Position numbers and translations under genes: made by a program. 64,000 nt of DNA, taken from NCBI GenBank assembly GCA_027563935.2, contig CM050449.1:70522556-70586555 (forward strand), given 5' to 3'. The DNA comes from Costus lasius (lineage: Eukaryota > Streptophyta > Magnoliopsida > Zingiberales > Costaceae). This document shows positions 34,431 to 46,131 of the stretch, in pieces; the first letter of the stretch is position 1, and every line of letters begins with the position of its first letter. The notes beneath the pieces were generated by a model. The model was given only the letters and a program-made list of their open reading frames with translations. It was not told the origin of the DNA and ran no database searches.

Positions 34431-36069
34431 CTGTAGCATTCGTGGTGTTGATGATGTAGTTTATGATTTTGGTCTTTTGTTTGATTCTTGTTCTACTTCT
34501 GATTCTTGTGAAAATTCAAATGCTGAAGTTGATGATTCTGACTTTGATGATGATTCTTGTAATGAAACACGTGATATTGTAGACTGTGCCGCATTAGACG
34601 ATGAAAAAGAAAAAATTGTAAAAGTTGAATTGAAAGCTTTACCTGATAACTTTAGATATGAATTTCTTGGTCCTAACTCCACTTACCCTGTGATTATTGA
34701 TGCACAACTAAATGAAAGGGAAACTGATCTGCTCTTAAAGGAGCTGAGGATTCATAGAAAGGTAATTGGGTATACCATTGATGACCTGAAGGGAATTAAT
34801 CCTTCTTTTTGTATGCACAAGATCTTGATGGAAGAAGAACATAGGCCACATGTAGATTTCCAAGGAAGACTGAACCCCTCCATGAAAGAAGTTGTAAAGA
34901 AAGAGGTTCTAAAATTACTTGATGCAGGTATTATCTATCCTATATCTCATAGCAAATGGGTAAGTCCTGTACATTGTGTTCCTAAAAAGGGAGGTGTCAC
35001 TGTAATGAAAAATAAGGATAATGAGTTGATACCTGTTAGAATAGTCACTAGTTGGCGTATGTGTATTGATTATAGAAAATTAAATACTGCCACTAGAAAA
35101 GATCATTTTCCCCTTGCCTTTTATTGATCAAATGGTTGAGAGGCTTACTAAACACTCTTACTTTTGTTTTCTTGATGGATATTCTGGATTCTTTCAGATT
35201 CTCATTCATCCTGATGATCAGGATAAGACGACATTTACATGTCCATATGGTACTTTTGCTTATAGAAGAATGCCCTTTGGTTTGTGCAATGCACCTGCTA
35301 CTTTTCAGAGATGAATGATGGCTATCTTTTATGATTTTATTGAAGATTTTATGGATGTATTTATGGATGATTTCTCAGTATATGGTTCCTCTTTTAATGT
35401 TTGTTTGGCTAATCTATCTCGGGTTTTACAGAGATGCGAAGAGACTAACCTTGTCTTGAATTGGGAAAAGTGTCACTTTATGGTTAGATAGGGAATAGTT
35501 TTAGGTCATCTTATTTCAGAGAGAGGTATTGAAGTGGACAAAGCCAAGATAGAAGTAATTGAGAAGTTGGCTCCACCCACCACTATCAAGGAGATCAGGA
35601 GTTTTTGGGACATGCAGGGTTTTACAGGAGATTCATCAGGGACTTCTCTGAACTTGCCAAACCCCTGACTGATTTACTTTGTAAAAATGCCAAATTCTGC
35701 TTTGATGAGAAATGTCTGTTTACTTTTTAGGAACTAAAGAAAGCCCTGACATCAGCACATATCATGCAACCACTTGACTGGGAGTTACCTTTTGAGCTTA
35801 TGTGTGATGCCAGTGACTATGTAGTGGGAGCAGTTCTAGGGCAAAGGAAAGAAAAAAGCCTTATGTGATCTCTTATGCTAGTAAAACTTTAGATGAAACA
35901 CAAAGGAATTACACCACTACAGAGAAGGAGTTGTTGGCTATAGTTTTTGCATTTGACAAATTCAGATCTTACTTGATAAATTCGAAAGTTGTAGTAGATA
36001 CTGATCATGCTGCTGTTAAATATTTGATACAGAAGAAAGACAGTAAGCCACGGTTGTTGAGATGGATTT
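34431..36069 (+). pseudogene. Acidic linker, RT and RNase H start of A2 (broken)
   Basis: An acidic Ser/Asp/Glu-rich linker (about 34440-34600) is followed by ELRIHRKVIGYTIDDLKGI, WVSPVHCVPKKGG and MCIDYRKLN. One extra C near 35112 shifts the frame (shown by overlap of frames ending 35127 and starting 35114). Then come [36 protein letters not shown] at about 35314, FMDDFSVYG, a TAG near 35489 and more indels near 35600 and 35850. RNase H resumes at 35865 and is cut at 36069 by the solo LTR in RLLRWIL. Confidence 0.9.
36065..36069. repeat. Target site duplication (left) of the solo LTR
   Basis: gattt here and at 39270-39274. Joining the flanks restores the RNase H reading [14 protein letters not shown]. 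Confidence 0.92.
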
Positions 36070-39000
36070 TGTAAGATCCAAGGATCTTAAGTCCTGGTAA
36101 GCATTATTTAGATTTAAATAAAATCATTAGCTGTGATATTTTATTATGATTTAAATAAAATTATTGGATGCTAATTAACTGGCTTATTGATTGTTAATTT
36201 GTAATTATTTGATTTGAGTTTATTGGTTGTTAATTTATTGTAAATTAATTAGAGATTATTTATTTGATTATTGGCTGTTAATTTATGATGAATTATTATT
36301 GGTTGTTCATAATAAATTAATTAGGATTTATGGGTTGTAAATTGTAAGTTAATTAATTACAGTTTGTTGGTTATATTAATTAGACCTTATTGGTTAATTA
36401 ATTAGACCTTATTGGTTAATTAAATCCTTATTGGATATTAATTAAATCCTTATTGGATTTCGGTTAAGTGATTGGTTATTTGTAAGTTAATTAAATTAAT
36501 TGGTTAACTATGGGTTATTGGGTTTGAAAATTCGAAATTATGAATTATATGGGTTAAACCCTATTGGAATTAATTGGTTAATGGGTCTAAAATTTAAAAA
36601 CCCAAAGTTTAAGTGGTAATATCGACTAGGGTGAGATTATTGGCGATTTTTGGAGTCTTGAGAAAAATTAGGGTGGCGGCTTGAAGAAGTGGCGATTATT
36701 GAAGAGTTTTGAGGCGATTTTTCTCCATCTTCTTCCCTTGGCGAATTTCCCTTGAGGTGAAACTTTCTTGGCGATTTCTTGGAGATCCTTTGGGTGACTT
36801 CAAAGGCTTTGGACGATTTTTGTTGGGGAGATTTTTAACCTAAGTTTCAAGGTGAGTGGGTTGTCTTAATTGATTCCTAACAATTGGGTTGTATTATTGA
36901 TGCATGAGATTGATTAGAGATTTGCAATGTTAAAAACCGAAAATTCAAGACTTCTTCTTGTGATAACCGAAAGTTATAATGGTATAATTGTCATGGAAAC
37001 CGAATATTTATATATCCTTATTATTCATGAAACCGAATTTAAGATCTTCTTGTATTTTCATGAAAACCAAAATTTTGTAAAAGGTATGTATCTCATGAAA
37101 ACCGAAAATTGTGGCATGAAATTTAAGGTATTTTTATAGGGATTTTTGGTAGCTTTAGATCATTGAATTTTGAGCATGAAATTCTTGTTAACTAGGTATT
37201 TTATAGGGAATTTTGGTAACATTAGATCAATGATTTTTATAGCATGTATGAAAACCGATACCTTTATAATTGTAGTTAAACCGAAATTTTTATAGTTGTA
37301 GTTAACATGTTTACATGTGGTAATTTGTGGTAATTTGTAAAGTGATTTATAAGAATACATGTTTTACAATTTATGTTGATTTTATGGATGCTTTATAAAT
37401 GCTGTTAACGCTACCTTGGTTATTTCTTTATGTGTGTAACATATTATATGTTTATGGTCATGTATTTTGTTTGAGAAAATTTGGGTGATAACATAGCAAA
37501 ATTTGATTAAACTAATCAGCATGAAATTTAAGGACTACACTATATTCGGTGATATTCGAATATAAAATATTATGTGTTATGTTATGTAAATTTTGAACAA
37601 TATGTGTGATTATGTGAATTTGGAAAATTATGGGTTATGTAAATTTGGAAAATTATGTGATTATGTGATGGTTAGGACTAAGGCTAGGTGTAACTATGAA
37701 CTCAAGGGGATAGTCCTTATGTGTTATGTTAAGGGTTTGAATTTCAGCCCTGTATTGTGATATGTGAGGAGGTTGATGTTCAGCCTGCCTATTATGATTA
37801 TTGTGATGGGGGTTGATGCCTGCCCGATATGATTTTTGTGATGACTATCCTAGAGTCTAGTTGACACTTAGGAGTCCACCTTTGTGAAATATGTTCACCT
37901 ATGTGAAATATGAAATAAGATGTGTCTGTTGTCCAGTAGGAACCTTTTGGGAGAACGGGTTTTGACGCAAAGTGCCATGTCTTGGTCGGACAGGGGCCAC
38001 CTCTTGATGTCATTACTCTTTTATGTATTGGGGTGATATAAGACGCAAAGTGCCATGTCTTGATCAGACAGGGGCCACCTCTTGATGTCATCACTCGGTT
38101 TATGATGTTGGGTGTGTGGAGCAAAGTGCCACGCCGTGACTCGGCGGGGGCCACCTCTTGAATCTACACACAATCCATCGATGTGTTTATGGGGTGTTTT
38201 AGAGCAAAGTGCCACGTCGTGACCTGGCGGGGGCCACCTCTTGATTCTACTCACTGTCCATGTTTATGTGTTGCACGAGATTTTGCAGCTCCCAGTGCTT
38301 AGGCCAAAGCCGGGTTAGACCATATTGGTCACTACTGAATATGCTGGACAACTAGGTTAATTAAGTATGGTGTGTTTAGTTGGTTTAGAATATATGTGTT
38401 TAATTGGGTTAGAGTAAAACTCTAGAACCTGAATTTGTAATATGCTAGTGTGTACATTTAACTGTCTATATGACTTCTGTTTCTTTATTTTGTTATATGT
38501 TGACATAATGTTCCTGTTAAAGATTTTTAAAATAATCTGCCTATATTTTCGAATGTATGTTCTGGATGGTCGATTTAGACTATCCACTCACTGGGCTGTG
38601 TAGCTCACCCCTCACTATTTTCAGGCATAGAGCAGGGGCGCATGTCTTGAGTGCTTTGGCGTGGATAATTATGCTGTTTGCTGTTTTAAGAATTTTTATG
38701 CTTAATTCTTGGGGCCGGTTGTGGCCTTAACATAAATTATATGAACTATGTGAATCATGAGACTATGTGAACTATGTGAATTATGTTGCCGGTTATGGCA
38801 GTCTTATGAGTTTGATTTTTGTGTCACCGCGGGCTTCAGCCTGGTTTCGGTGTTTGATATGAGTTTATAAAATCGATTTTGTGATTTTGTTGTGAATTTC
38901 GGTTTATGGTGTATTCTTTGTAATCGGTTTTGATATATCTGTAACTTGCATATGTCTAGTGCAAGTATTGCCTGGTGGCAGGTACCTTTTTGGATTTTAT

Positions 39001-39269
39001 GGTTTTGATACGGATTTAATATAGCTGTGGATTTGATATAACTGTTGCCTTGCATATGTCTAGTGCAAGGATTGCGTGGTGGCAGGTACCCTTATGAGAT
39101 TTATGAGATTTGAGTTTTGTGAATTTGTATGTATGAATTTATGGAAATTTTTCAGATCGTGTTTTCTTGAACTCGGTTTTACCAAGCATATGATCGATCT
39201 TATATGAAACATCCTGTATCATTTGTGAATTGTGCCATTTGTTTGGGGTTAAGAATGTGGGATGTTACA
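36070..39269. repeat. Solo LTR, 3200 bp
   Basis: Starts TGTAAGATCC and ends GGATGTTACA, with a 5-bp target duplication and no internal coding region, so it is what remains after recombination between two LTRs. The TGTAA...TTACA ends and great length resemble chromovirus-type gypsy LTRs (inference). AT-rich on the left, with many aaaccgaa-type words (36930-37300). It has a four-copy tandem repeat at 37966-38250 and a twofold repeat at about 38946 and 39053. Orientation cannot be decided. No gene seen. Confidence 0.88.
37966..38250. repeat. Fourfold tandem repeat in the solo LTR
   Basis: Units share gcaaagtgcca(t/c)g, then ggggccacctcttga, and start near 37968, 38044, 38123 and 38213 (period about 75-90 bp). 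The first two and the last two resemble each other most. Confidence 0.85.
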
Positions 39270-39274
39270 GATTT

Positions 39275-40707
39275 TGCTTCTGCAAGAATTTGACCTGGAA
39301 ATCAAAGATAAGAAAGGAACCGAGAACCTTGTTGCAGATCATCTTTCAAGAATAATGGTAGATACTGAAAAGAATGATGAGATCAATGATTCCTTCCCTG
39401 AAGAACTACTATTAGCCATTGAATAACTCAAAGCCCCCTGGTATGCTGACATAGTGAATTATCTTGTAGCCGATATTTTTCCTCCTGATTTAAGCTACCA
39501 AAAAAGAAAGAGATTTTTGGCTAAAGTGAACCATTATTTTTGGGATGAGCCTTATGTGTTTAGAAGATGTGCATATAGCATTTTTAGAAAATGTGTACCT
39601 GAAGAAGAAATTGCCGATATTTTGCTTCAATGCCATGGATCCTCCTATGGTGGATATGCTGGTACTAAAAAGACTGCTTTCAAAGTGTTACAATCAGGAT
39701 TTTATTGGCTCACAATTTTCAAAGATGCTAGAAACTTTGTGTTATCTTGTGATAAATGTCAAAAGACTGGGAATATTAACAGAAGACATGAAATGCCACT
39801 GTCCAATATTCTCGAAGTTGAGATATTTGATGTTTGGGGGATTGACTTCATGGGACTTTTTCCATCTTCAGGAGGTAACAAGTACATTCTTGTAGCAGTT
39901 GATTATGTCTCAAAATGGGTTCAAGCCCTCGCTTCACCAACCAATGATTCGAGAGTTGTTACTAAACTGTTTAAAAGAATTATCTTTCCATGATATGGGA
40001 CACCACGAGTAGTGATCAGTGATGGAGGATCGCATTTCATAGAACACAAATTTTCAGCCTTACTCAGGAAATATGGAGTAAATCATAGCGTTGCAACACC
40101 TTATCACCCCCAAACAAGTGGACAGGTTGAGATATCAAACAGAGATATCAAAGGAATTCTAGAAAAAATAGTGTCACGCACTAGAAAAGACTGGGCATTC
40201 AAACTTGATGATGCATTATGGGCTTACCGAATTACTTTTAAAACACCCATAGGTATGTCTCCTTTTTAGTTGGTCTATGGAAAATCATGTCACCTTCCTG
40301 TAGAGCTGGAGCATAAAGCATACTGGGCAATTAAGATGCTGAATTTCGATTTGAAGAACGCGGGTGAAAAACGGAGATTGCAATTAAATGAGCTAGATGA
40401 GATCAGACTTTCTGCATATGAAGATGCAAGAATTTACAAAGAAAGAACTAAAAGATGGCATGATCGACATATTCTCAGAAGAAACTTCCAACCAGGTGAC
40501 TTTGTTCTTATGTTCAATTCTAGATTGAGACTTTTTCCTGAAAAACTTAAGTCTCGATGGTCTGGGCCTTTTCAGGTAAAAAAGGCTTACCCTTATGGAG
40601 CCGTAGACATATGGAGTGAAGAAACAGGAGAATTCAAAGTTAATGGTCAGAGGCTGAAGCATTATTATCAAGAGGAGCGAATTGAAGAAAAAGAAAGTTT
40701 ATATTAG
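39275..40707 (+). pseudogene. RNase H end and integrase of A2
   Basis: Begins with the RNase H tail ([22 protein letters not shown]). Frame 39454-39993 holds the HHCC part ([10 protein letters not shown], where the usual second His is Tyr; CDKCQKTG) and the first catalytic Asp (DVWGIDFMG). TGA at 39991 replaces CGA in FPRYGTPR. Frame 40012-40269 has ISDGGSHF and SGQVEIS. TAG 40267-40269 replaces CAG. Frame 40270-40707 is the C-terminal part (VYGKSCHLPVELEHKAYWA, WSGPFQVKKAYPYGAVDI), ending at the natural stop after EKESLY. Confidence 0.92.
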
Positions 40708-42087
40708 ATGAACCACGATCAAATCCGAGTGCAAAAGGGTCAAGCTAATGACCTTAAATTAGTGCTTATTGGGAGGCAACCCGAGCTTTCAAACTTTATT
40801 TTTACTTTCTTTTATTTACTTTTATCTAGGTTTTCTTTTCAGAGTTAATTTTTAATTTTTGTAAGTAAACAAGCTTTGGTGGAAGATACCCAATGGCGTG
40901 AGTGAGTAGAGTCTTGTGAGTATCTCTTTCCCCTTTTATCTTTTGTTTTTCATTTTCTACATCTTATTGATATTTCATGTGTTGAAGAGATGGATGCTTC
41001 TTCTATATATCTGTGTCCGCCATCACTACTACTCTATTTTTCATACTTATCTTGTTGATCTTCAATATGGTTGTATTCACTTGATAATACTTAGATGACA
41101 TGACATGTTAATGTGTGATGATGATGTGATGATTTGTGGTTTTGAATCACTTTTGAAATTATTGATGATTGATGTTGTTGAATGAATTCAAAACTGAGAC
41201 TAGAATAAGGCCTATCATGTCGAATTTATTTCTCTTATACATATCTACTTTTGAAATTCTTCATTGGTTGAGGAGTAGGGTTTTAGGGAGATATGTTGTT
41301 TAAAAATTTTGATTTAAAAGTGAAACTACTTCTTGAATAAAATCAGCATATGAGTATAAATATCTGAATTGATATTGATTGATTAGTCTAATTGAGGTTT
41401 TGTTTATTTTACTATTTATTGGGAAAAAGAATCCAAAATCCACAAAAATAGTGAGAGACTCCCCTACTTGGCACTGTGTAAAATTGACAGTGGTACCGAA
41501 TGACATGGGTTGAAGTCTAAAAAAAAAATAAATAAATAAATGAGAGGAATCTATTCACATTAACTCCACTGTCTTTGGTGAAAACTCCCAATACTAAAAA
41601 GACATGAGTTCTATTACACTGACTTTGTGGTCATTGTACTCCGATTTCGTCATGAGAAAAAAGGTGGTAATCGAATTATAGAATGTGATTGATGCAAAAA
41701 GAAAAAAAAGTATGTATCTATGTGGGTACATGCCATCCAAAAATAAAAAGAAAAAGATAAATATGAGTGGAAAAATATTTTGGATATCCTATTCCTGTAA
41801 GCAAAAGTATGATAAACCTAAACTGAAAATTGGATAAAGTCTTGAGATTGAAATTCTTTCTTTTATACAAGTTGTGAAGTTTTATTCGACTAAGTTGTGG
41901 ATCTTGAGAATTAGATTTAGAAGATGATGTATCTGTTTTAAAATTTTATAATGCAATTAATGAAGATTTTTCATTGGTGATTGTATGTTAGAAATTTATT
42001 TTCCATGAGAAAGTCTATGCCTATGATCAATTTTTGAATTTTCTTGGTTTTTGCTTGAGGACAAGCAAAGTTTGAGCCTTATGTGTT
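40708..42087 (+). other. 3' non-coding region of A2 with three conserved hairpins
   Basis: About 1.4 kb between the integrase stop and the 3' LTR, AT-rich. TTGGGAGGCAACCCGA at 40769-40784, a CACTGT/ACAGTG hairpin at 41472-41492, and TTGCTTGAGGACAAGCAA at 42051-42068, 20 bases before the LTR. All three have counterparts in element F. No env-like gene is visible. Confidence 0.8.
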
Positions 42088-42364
42088 TGATGATACTGAA
42101 ATTTATCGTAATTTCTATGCCATTTTGTTGATGGTTTTGTATCATATTCATAGACTTTGCTTATTTTTATGCCCTTTTTATCAATATTTGCGGTATCTAC
42201 ACTCTTTTCTATTTTTAATGATTTTTAGGTAAAAAGGCATGTTTTTTAGTCGATTTCGAGCAATCCAAGTGCATAATTGAATTCACAACATCAAAAGGAG
42301 ATCACACGTCAAATTTCAGAAGATTTGGAGCTTCAGATGAAATTATAGCACCTCCAATATATTC

Positions 42365-42660
42365 TTTATGGTACCGTAATTTGGAGGTTTTTTGGGCAGA
42401 GAATCTCATATGATTACGGTACTACCGTAAACATCTTTACGGTGCCCTATTTTGGAGCATTTTTGATCAGAGGATTGATGGATATTACGGTACTACCGTA
42501 AGGAACATTACAGTACCGTATTTCAGGTTGATTTTTAACCCGAAAGATTTTGACATTACGGCGCTACCGTAAGGAACATTACGGTACCGTAATTCTAGAA
42601 GATTCAAGCCGAGACCTAACTGTCCAGATTACGGCACTACCGTAAAAACCATTACGGCCG
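42365..42660. repeat. 72-bp-period palindrome array in the A2 LTR
   Basis: TTACGGTACTACCGTAA-like palindromes start at 42414, 42485, 42556 and 42629 (spacing 71, 71, 73). Confidence 0.93.
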
Positions 42661-42722
42661 TAATTACAACGCTACTCGCGACTTTCCCGGTCGACACCGA
42701 AGCCCGATTTTTGCGCAGTTGA

Positions 42723-43094
42723 TTGCGGATGATCCAAGCCCTAATACTCGAAGCTGTAAGGAGGCGAAAGGGAGCCATCGACGAGACAAAGCCAAGCACA
42801 CCAAAAGTCCTAATTTTCGTTCACCACAGAGAGAGAAATTGCCTCACATGCCGCTGCCCTAGGTTTCGCTGCCGAGAAGTGTACAATGGATCTCCGGCTG
42901 TGAAATTTGAGTGGAAGCTATGCATAGAGGAGGAGAAGGAGCACCTAAAGTTTCAACGTGATCGGAGATCAGACGGAGGAGAAATCACTAGAAAATCGAG
43001 CGCCGCCGCTGTTCGCCCAGATTACGACCGCAAACTTCTTTACGGCCGTACCGTAATTTTTACTCCTCCTCTGTTTCAATTTTCTTCAACATGA
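42723..43094 (+). CDS. LTR-resident open reading frame of A2, unknown function
   Basis: A 123-codon frame in LTR-sense orientation, about 640 bp into the LTR and directly after the palindrome array. Basic protein, no domain I recognise. The first 60 or so residues from EAVRRRK to EEE align without gaps to the frame at 49422-49003 in A3 (shared EAV, TPK, IF, HH, ERN, SP, VK, EEE), and the next part (KFQ, GGEI) aligns with F and A1. Protein identity looks lower than nucleotide identity, so it may be passive homology rather than a selected gene. Confidence 0.35.
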   Translation: MRMIQALILEAVRRRKGAIDETKPSTPKVLIFVHHRERNCLTCRCPRFRCREVYNGSPAVKFEWKLCIEEEKEHLKFQRDRRSDGGEITRKSSAAAVRPDYDRKLLYGRTVIFTPPLFQFSST

Positions 43095-43456
43095 ATCATT
43101 GTAATCTTCCCTCTATGATAGCTTAAACCTCTTTTGGGACATGGGGGAGTAATTCACTTGAGTTTTAATGACTAGATGACTATCTTTTCTATTATTTCAT
43201 CTTGTCTAATCTTAGCATGATGATTTTACTCATGTGATGTTTTGTCCTTAGACTCTCCTTAGATCTATATTATTATTTATGTTTTAGAATTTTCGCTATT
43301 GACTGAAAAGTAATTGCTTGAGAACTTGGAACCCTAGAATTGCATGATAGGAACACTTTTTATGTTAGTTCTTGTTTGTTTGATTCTAGTGAGCTAACTA
43401 CCATGATAATAATATAAATATAGGATTGAGTCTAAGCCTTCAAACGTGGAGATCTT

Positions 43457-43685
43457 GTGCGAAAGCAAAGATCGGAACGTTAAAGATCCTTGAGTAAAAC
43501 TCGTGTCGAGATTCGGATGCACGAAAGTGATCCTTGAAATTCCACTAGAGATTATCGACTTAGAACTCGGATGCACGAAAGTGATCCTTGAGTTCTCAGT
43601 TTGATGATTTACTTATCATTAGCGTTGGGATGACTCTTGTGCGAGAACGAAGATTTATCCCTGCATGGTTGTCTGCACGAAAGTG
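43457..43685 (+). repeat. TGCACGAAAGTGA repeat array in the A2 LTR
   Basis: Copies near 43457 (tgcgaaagc variant), 43519, 43572, 43639 (variant) and 43674. Reverse complement of the array in the minus-strand LTRs. Confidence 0.85.
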
Positions 43686-43744
43686 AGATAATCCTTTTAT
43701 TCAAGTAAATTGCATCTTTGTCAATATAAAACAACTTGGGATAC

Positions 43745-44199
43745 AATAGCAGGTTCATGGTGTTGTGGGCTAACCCTTGTGCCGAATTGGAGAGCATGTT
43801 GTTGTACCCGCTAGGAGTTGGTTCTTTGGTCCTTCATTGGCGTGCACCATTGGTTGTATGGGCTCCGTATAGGTGGACAACAGGCTAATAACCCCCATAT
43901 ATCGCTCTGGAGATATGCTGGGATGGAGTGAGCATCGAAGGGCCTTCGAATTTGGTGGTTTGGGCACTTCTGGCCACTTCACGGCAGAACGTGAATGTCT
44001 TCACGGCCGTGATGTTGTTTGCGTCAGGGAGACTCGTCGTTTTTATTTGGACATGGTGACTTCACGGGCTGGCCGTGAAACTTATTACGGCCGTGATGAT
44101 CTTCCATAGACATTATGGGCTGGCCGTGATCTGGATGTTGGAAATCCATAGTAGACTTCATAGGCTGGCTGTGATCATCTTCATGGGCGTGACGAGGAT
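43745..44199. other. Unassigned segment with CACGGCCGTGA-type palindromes
   Basis: No match to the elements around it. Contains TCACGGCCGTGA (44001-44012), TTCACGG with CCGTGAA around five bases (44061-44079), tacggccgtga near 44086, and three further ggctggc(c/t)gtgat words near 44110, 44162 and 44189. Possibly an LTR fragment of another family: a TG start at 43761 is conceivable. No gene recognised. Confidence 0.5.
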
Positions 44200-46131
44200 G
44201 CTGAAATAGTGTTTCACCTCAGCCAAAATTTTTTTCCTTTTTTGGTAGCTCAAATCAGGAGGAAAGATATTAGCTACAAGATAATTCACCATGTCAGTAT
44301 ATCAGGGGGCTCTGAGTTGTTCAATGGCTAAGAGCTGTTCTTCAGGGAAGAATCATTGATCTCATCATTCTTTTCAGTATCTACCATTATCCTTGAAAGA
44401 TGATCTGCAACAAGGTTTTCTGATCCCTTTTTGTTATTAATCTCCAAATCAAATTCTTGCAAAAGTAAAATCCATCTGAGTAATCATGGTTTAGTATCCT
44501 TTTTCTTCATTAAGTACCTAACAGCTGCATGGTCAGTGTACACTACCACTTTGGAGTTAATCAAGTATGATCTAAATTTATCAAAGGCAAATACTAGAGC
44601 TAAAAGTTCCTTCTCAGTGGTAGTGTAATTCCTCTGTGTCTCATCCAAAGTCCTACTAGTCTAATGGATAACATAAGGCCTTTTGTCTTTCCTTTGCCCT
44701 AAAAATGCTCCAATTGCATAATCACTGGCATCACACATGAGTTCAAAGAGTAAATCCCAATCTGGAGGCTGAATGATAGGTACTGAAACCAAAGCCTTCT
44801 TTAGTTCCTGAAAAGCAGATAAACAATTTTCATCAAAAGAAAATTTTACATCTTTATAAAGTAAATTTGTAAGAGGTCTAACAAGTTTAGAGAAATCCTT
44901 GATGAATCGCCGGTAGAATCCTACATGTCCTATAAACGTTCGGACCTCCTTCACTATGGTGGGTGGTTCCAATTTCTCTATTACTTCAACTTTGGCTTTA
45001 TCAACTTCAATTCCTCTCTCTGAAATCAAGTGCCCCAAAACTATCCCTTACTTAACCATGAAGTGACATTTTTCCCAATTAAGCACAAGGTTAGTTTCTT
45101 CACACCTCTGTAAAACCCGTGATAAGTTAGGCAAACAAACATCAAAAGAGGAACCATATACGGAGAAATCATCCATAAATACATCCATAAGGTCTTCAAT
45201 GAAATCAGAAAAGATAGCCATCATGCATATTTAAAATGTAGCGGGTGCATTACATAAACCAAATGGCAATCTCCTATATGCAAAAGTTCCATACGGGCAT
45301 GTGAAAGTGGTTTTATCTTGATCATCAGGATGTATAGGAATTTGAAAAAAATTCAAAATATCCATCTAAAAAGCAAAAGTGATAATGGTTTGCCAATCTT
45401 TCAACCATCTGATCAATGAAAGGTAAAGGGAAATGGTCTTTCCTAGTGGCAGCATTCAGTTTTCTATAGTCTATGCACATGCGCCAACTAGTAACAGTTC
45501 TAATAGGAATCAATTCATTATCCTTGTTTTTCATGACAGTTACCCCTCCTTTCTTAGGAACACAATATACAGGACTTAACCATTTGCTATCAGACATAGG
45601 ATAGATAATACATGCATCTAGTAATTTCATAACCTCTTTCTTTACAACTTCTTTCATGGAAGGGTTCAGTCTTCTTTGGAAATCTGCATGTGGTTTGTGC
45701 TCCTCTTCCATCAAGATCCTGTGCATACAAAAAGAGGGGTTAATTCCTTTCAAGTCATCAATTGAGTACCCAATTACATTTCTATGAATTCTTAATTCCT
45801 TGAGAAGCAAATCTATCTCCCTTCTCCCTAACTGTGCATCAACAATAACAGGGTAAGTAGAATCACGACCAAGAAATTCATAACGAAGGTTATCAGGTAA
45901 AGCCTTAAGTTCTATTCTTGGAGTCTTTCTTTCTTCACTCTTTTCATTGTCACAAGCATTGCAATTTAATAGTTCATCGGTCATAGAGTTTGTTTTTCCA
46001 AAAGCAAAGTCTAAATCAGTGTCATATTCATTGGTTTCAAATAAATCATTAAGATTATAAACAATGTCATCTATATCATGTATACTACTACAAGATTCAG
46101 AATTTGAAGGGTTTTTCATGGCTTCATGCAA
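44200..46131 (-). pseudogene. Acidic linker, RT and RNase H of A3 (broken)
   Basis: Frame 45325-46131 has the acidic linker (NLNDLFETNEYDTDLDFAF), IELKALPDNLRYEFLG, IHRNVIGYSIDDLKGI, WLSPVYCVPKKGG and MCIDYRKLN, and runs out of frame at GYFEFF. The FMDD region lies in the gap at 45039-45324, with stops. Frame 44661-45038 has [15 protein letters not shown] and [20 protein letters not shown], start of RNase H. The sequence left of 44661 is the RNase H tail with stops ([12 protein letters not shown]), to about 44200. Confidence 0.9.

Larger units (their letters stand above)
32960..43744 (+). mobile_element. A2: Athila-like Ty3/gypsy retrotransposon (5' end displaced by A1, interrupted by a solo LTR)
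   Basis: Plus-strand gag (from the middle), protease, linker, RT and RNase H to 36069, then solo LTR 36070-39269, then the end of RNase H, integrase (to 40707), 3' non-coding region and a truncated 3' LTR from 42088. The 5' half of gag and the 5' LTR must lie left of the window, on the far side of A1. The right end is approximate (43730-43745), where homology to the other LTRs stops. Many nonsense codons. Confidence 0.88.
42088..43744 (+). repeat. 3' LTR of A2 (right end missing)
   Basis: Starts TGATGATACTGAAATTTATC. In order it has the palindrome array (42365-42660), the LTR-resident frame (42723-43094), the gggacatggggg block at 43137, and TGCACGAAAGTGA-type repeats (43457-43685). Homology stops around 43730-43745, so the last 400 bp or so including U5 are lost. 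Confidence 0.87.

Noticed and set aside
36927..37139. 70-codon frame with repeated KTEN/ETE words in the solo LTR
   Set aside because: Arises from repeated aaaccgaa-type words in AT-rich LTR sequence; no coding context.
40916..41098. Hydrophobic 60-residue frame after the A2 integrase, as a possible env-like gene
   Set aside because: Short, AT-driven hydrophobicity, no signal or coiled-coil pattern, and not present at the same place in F.
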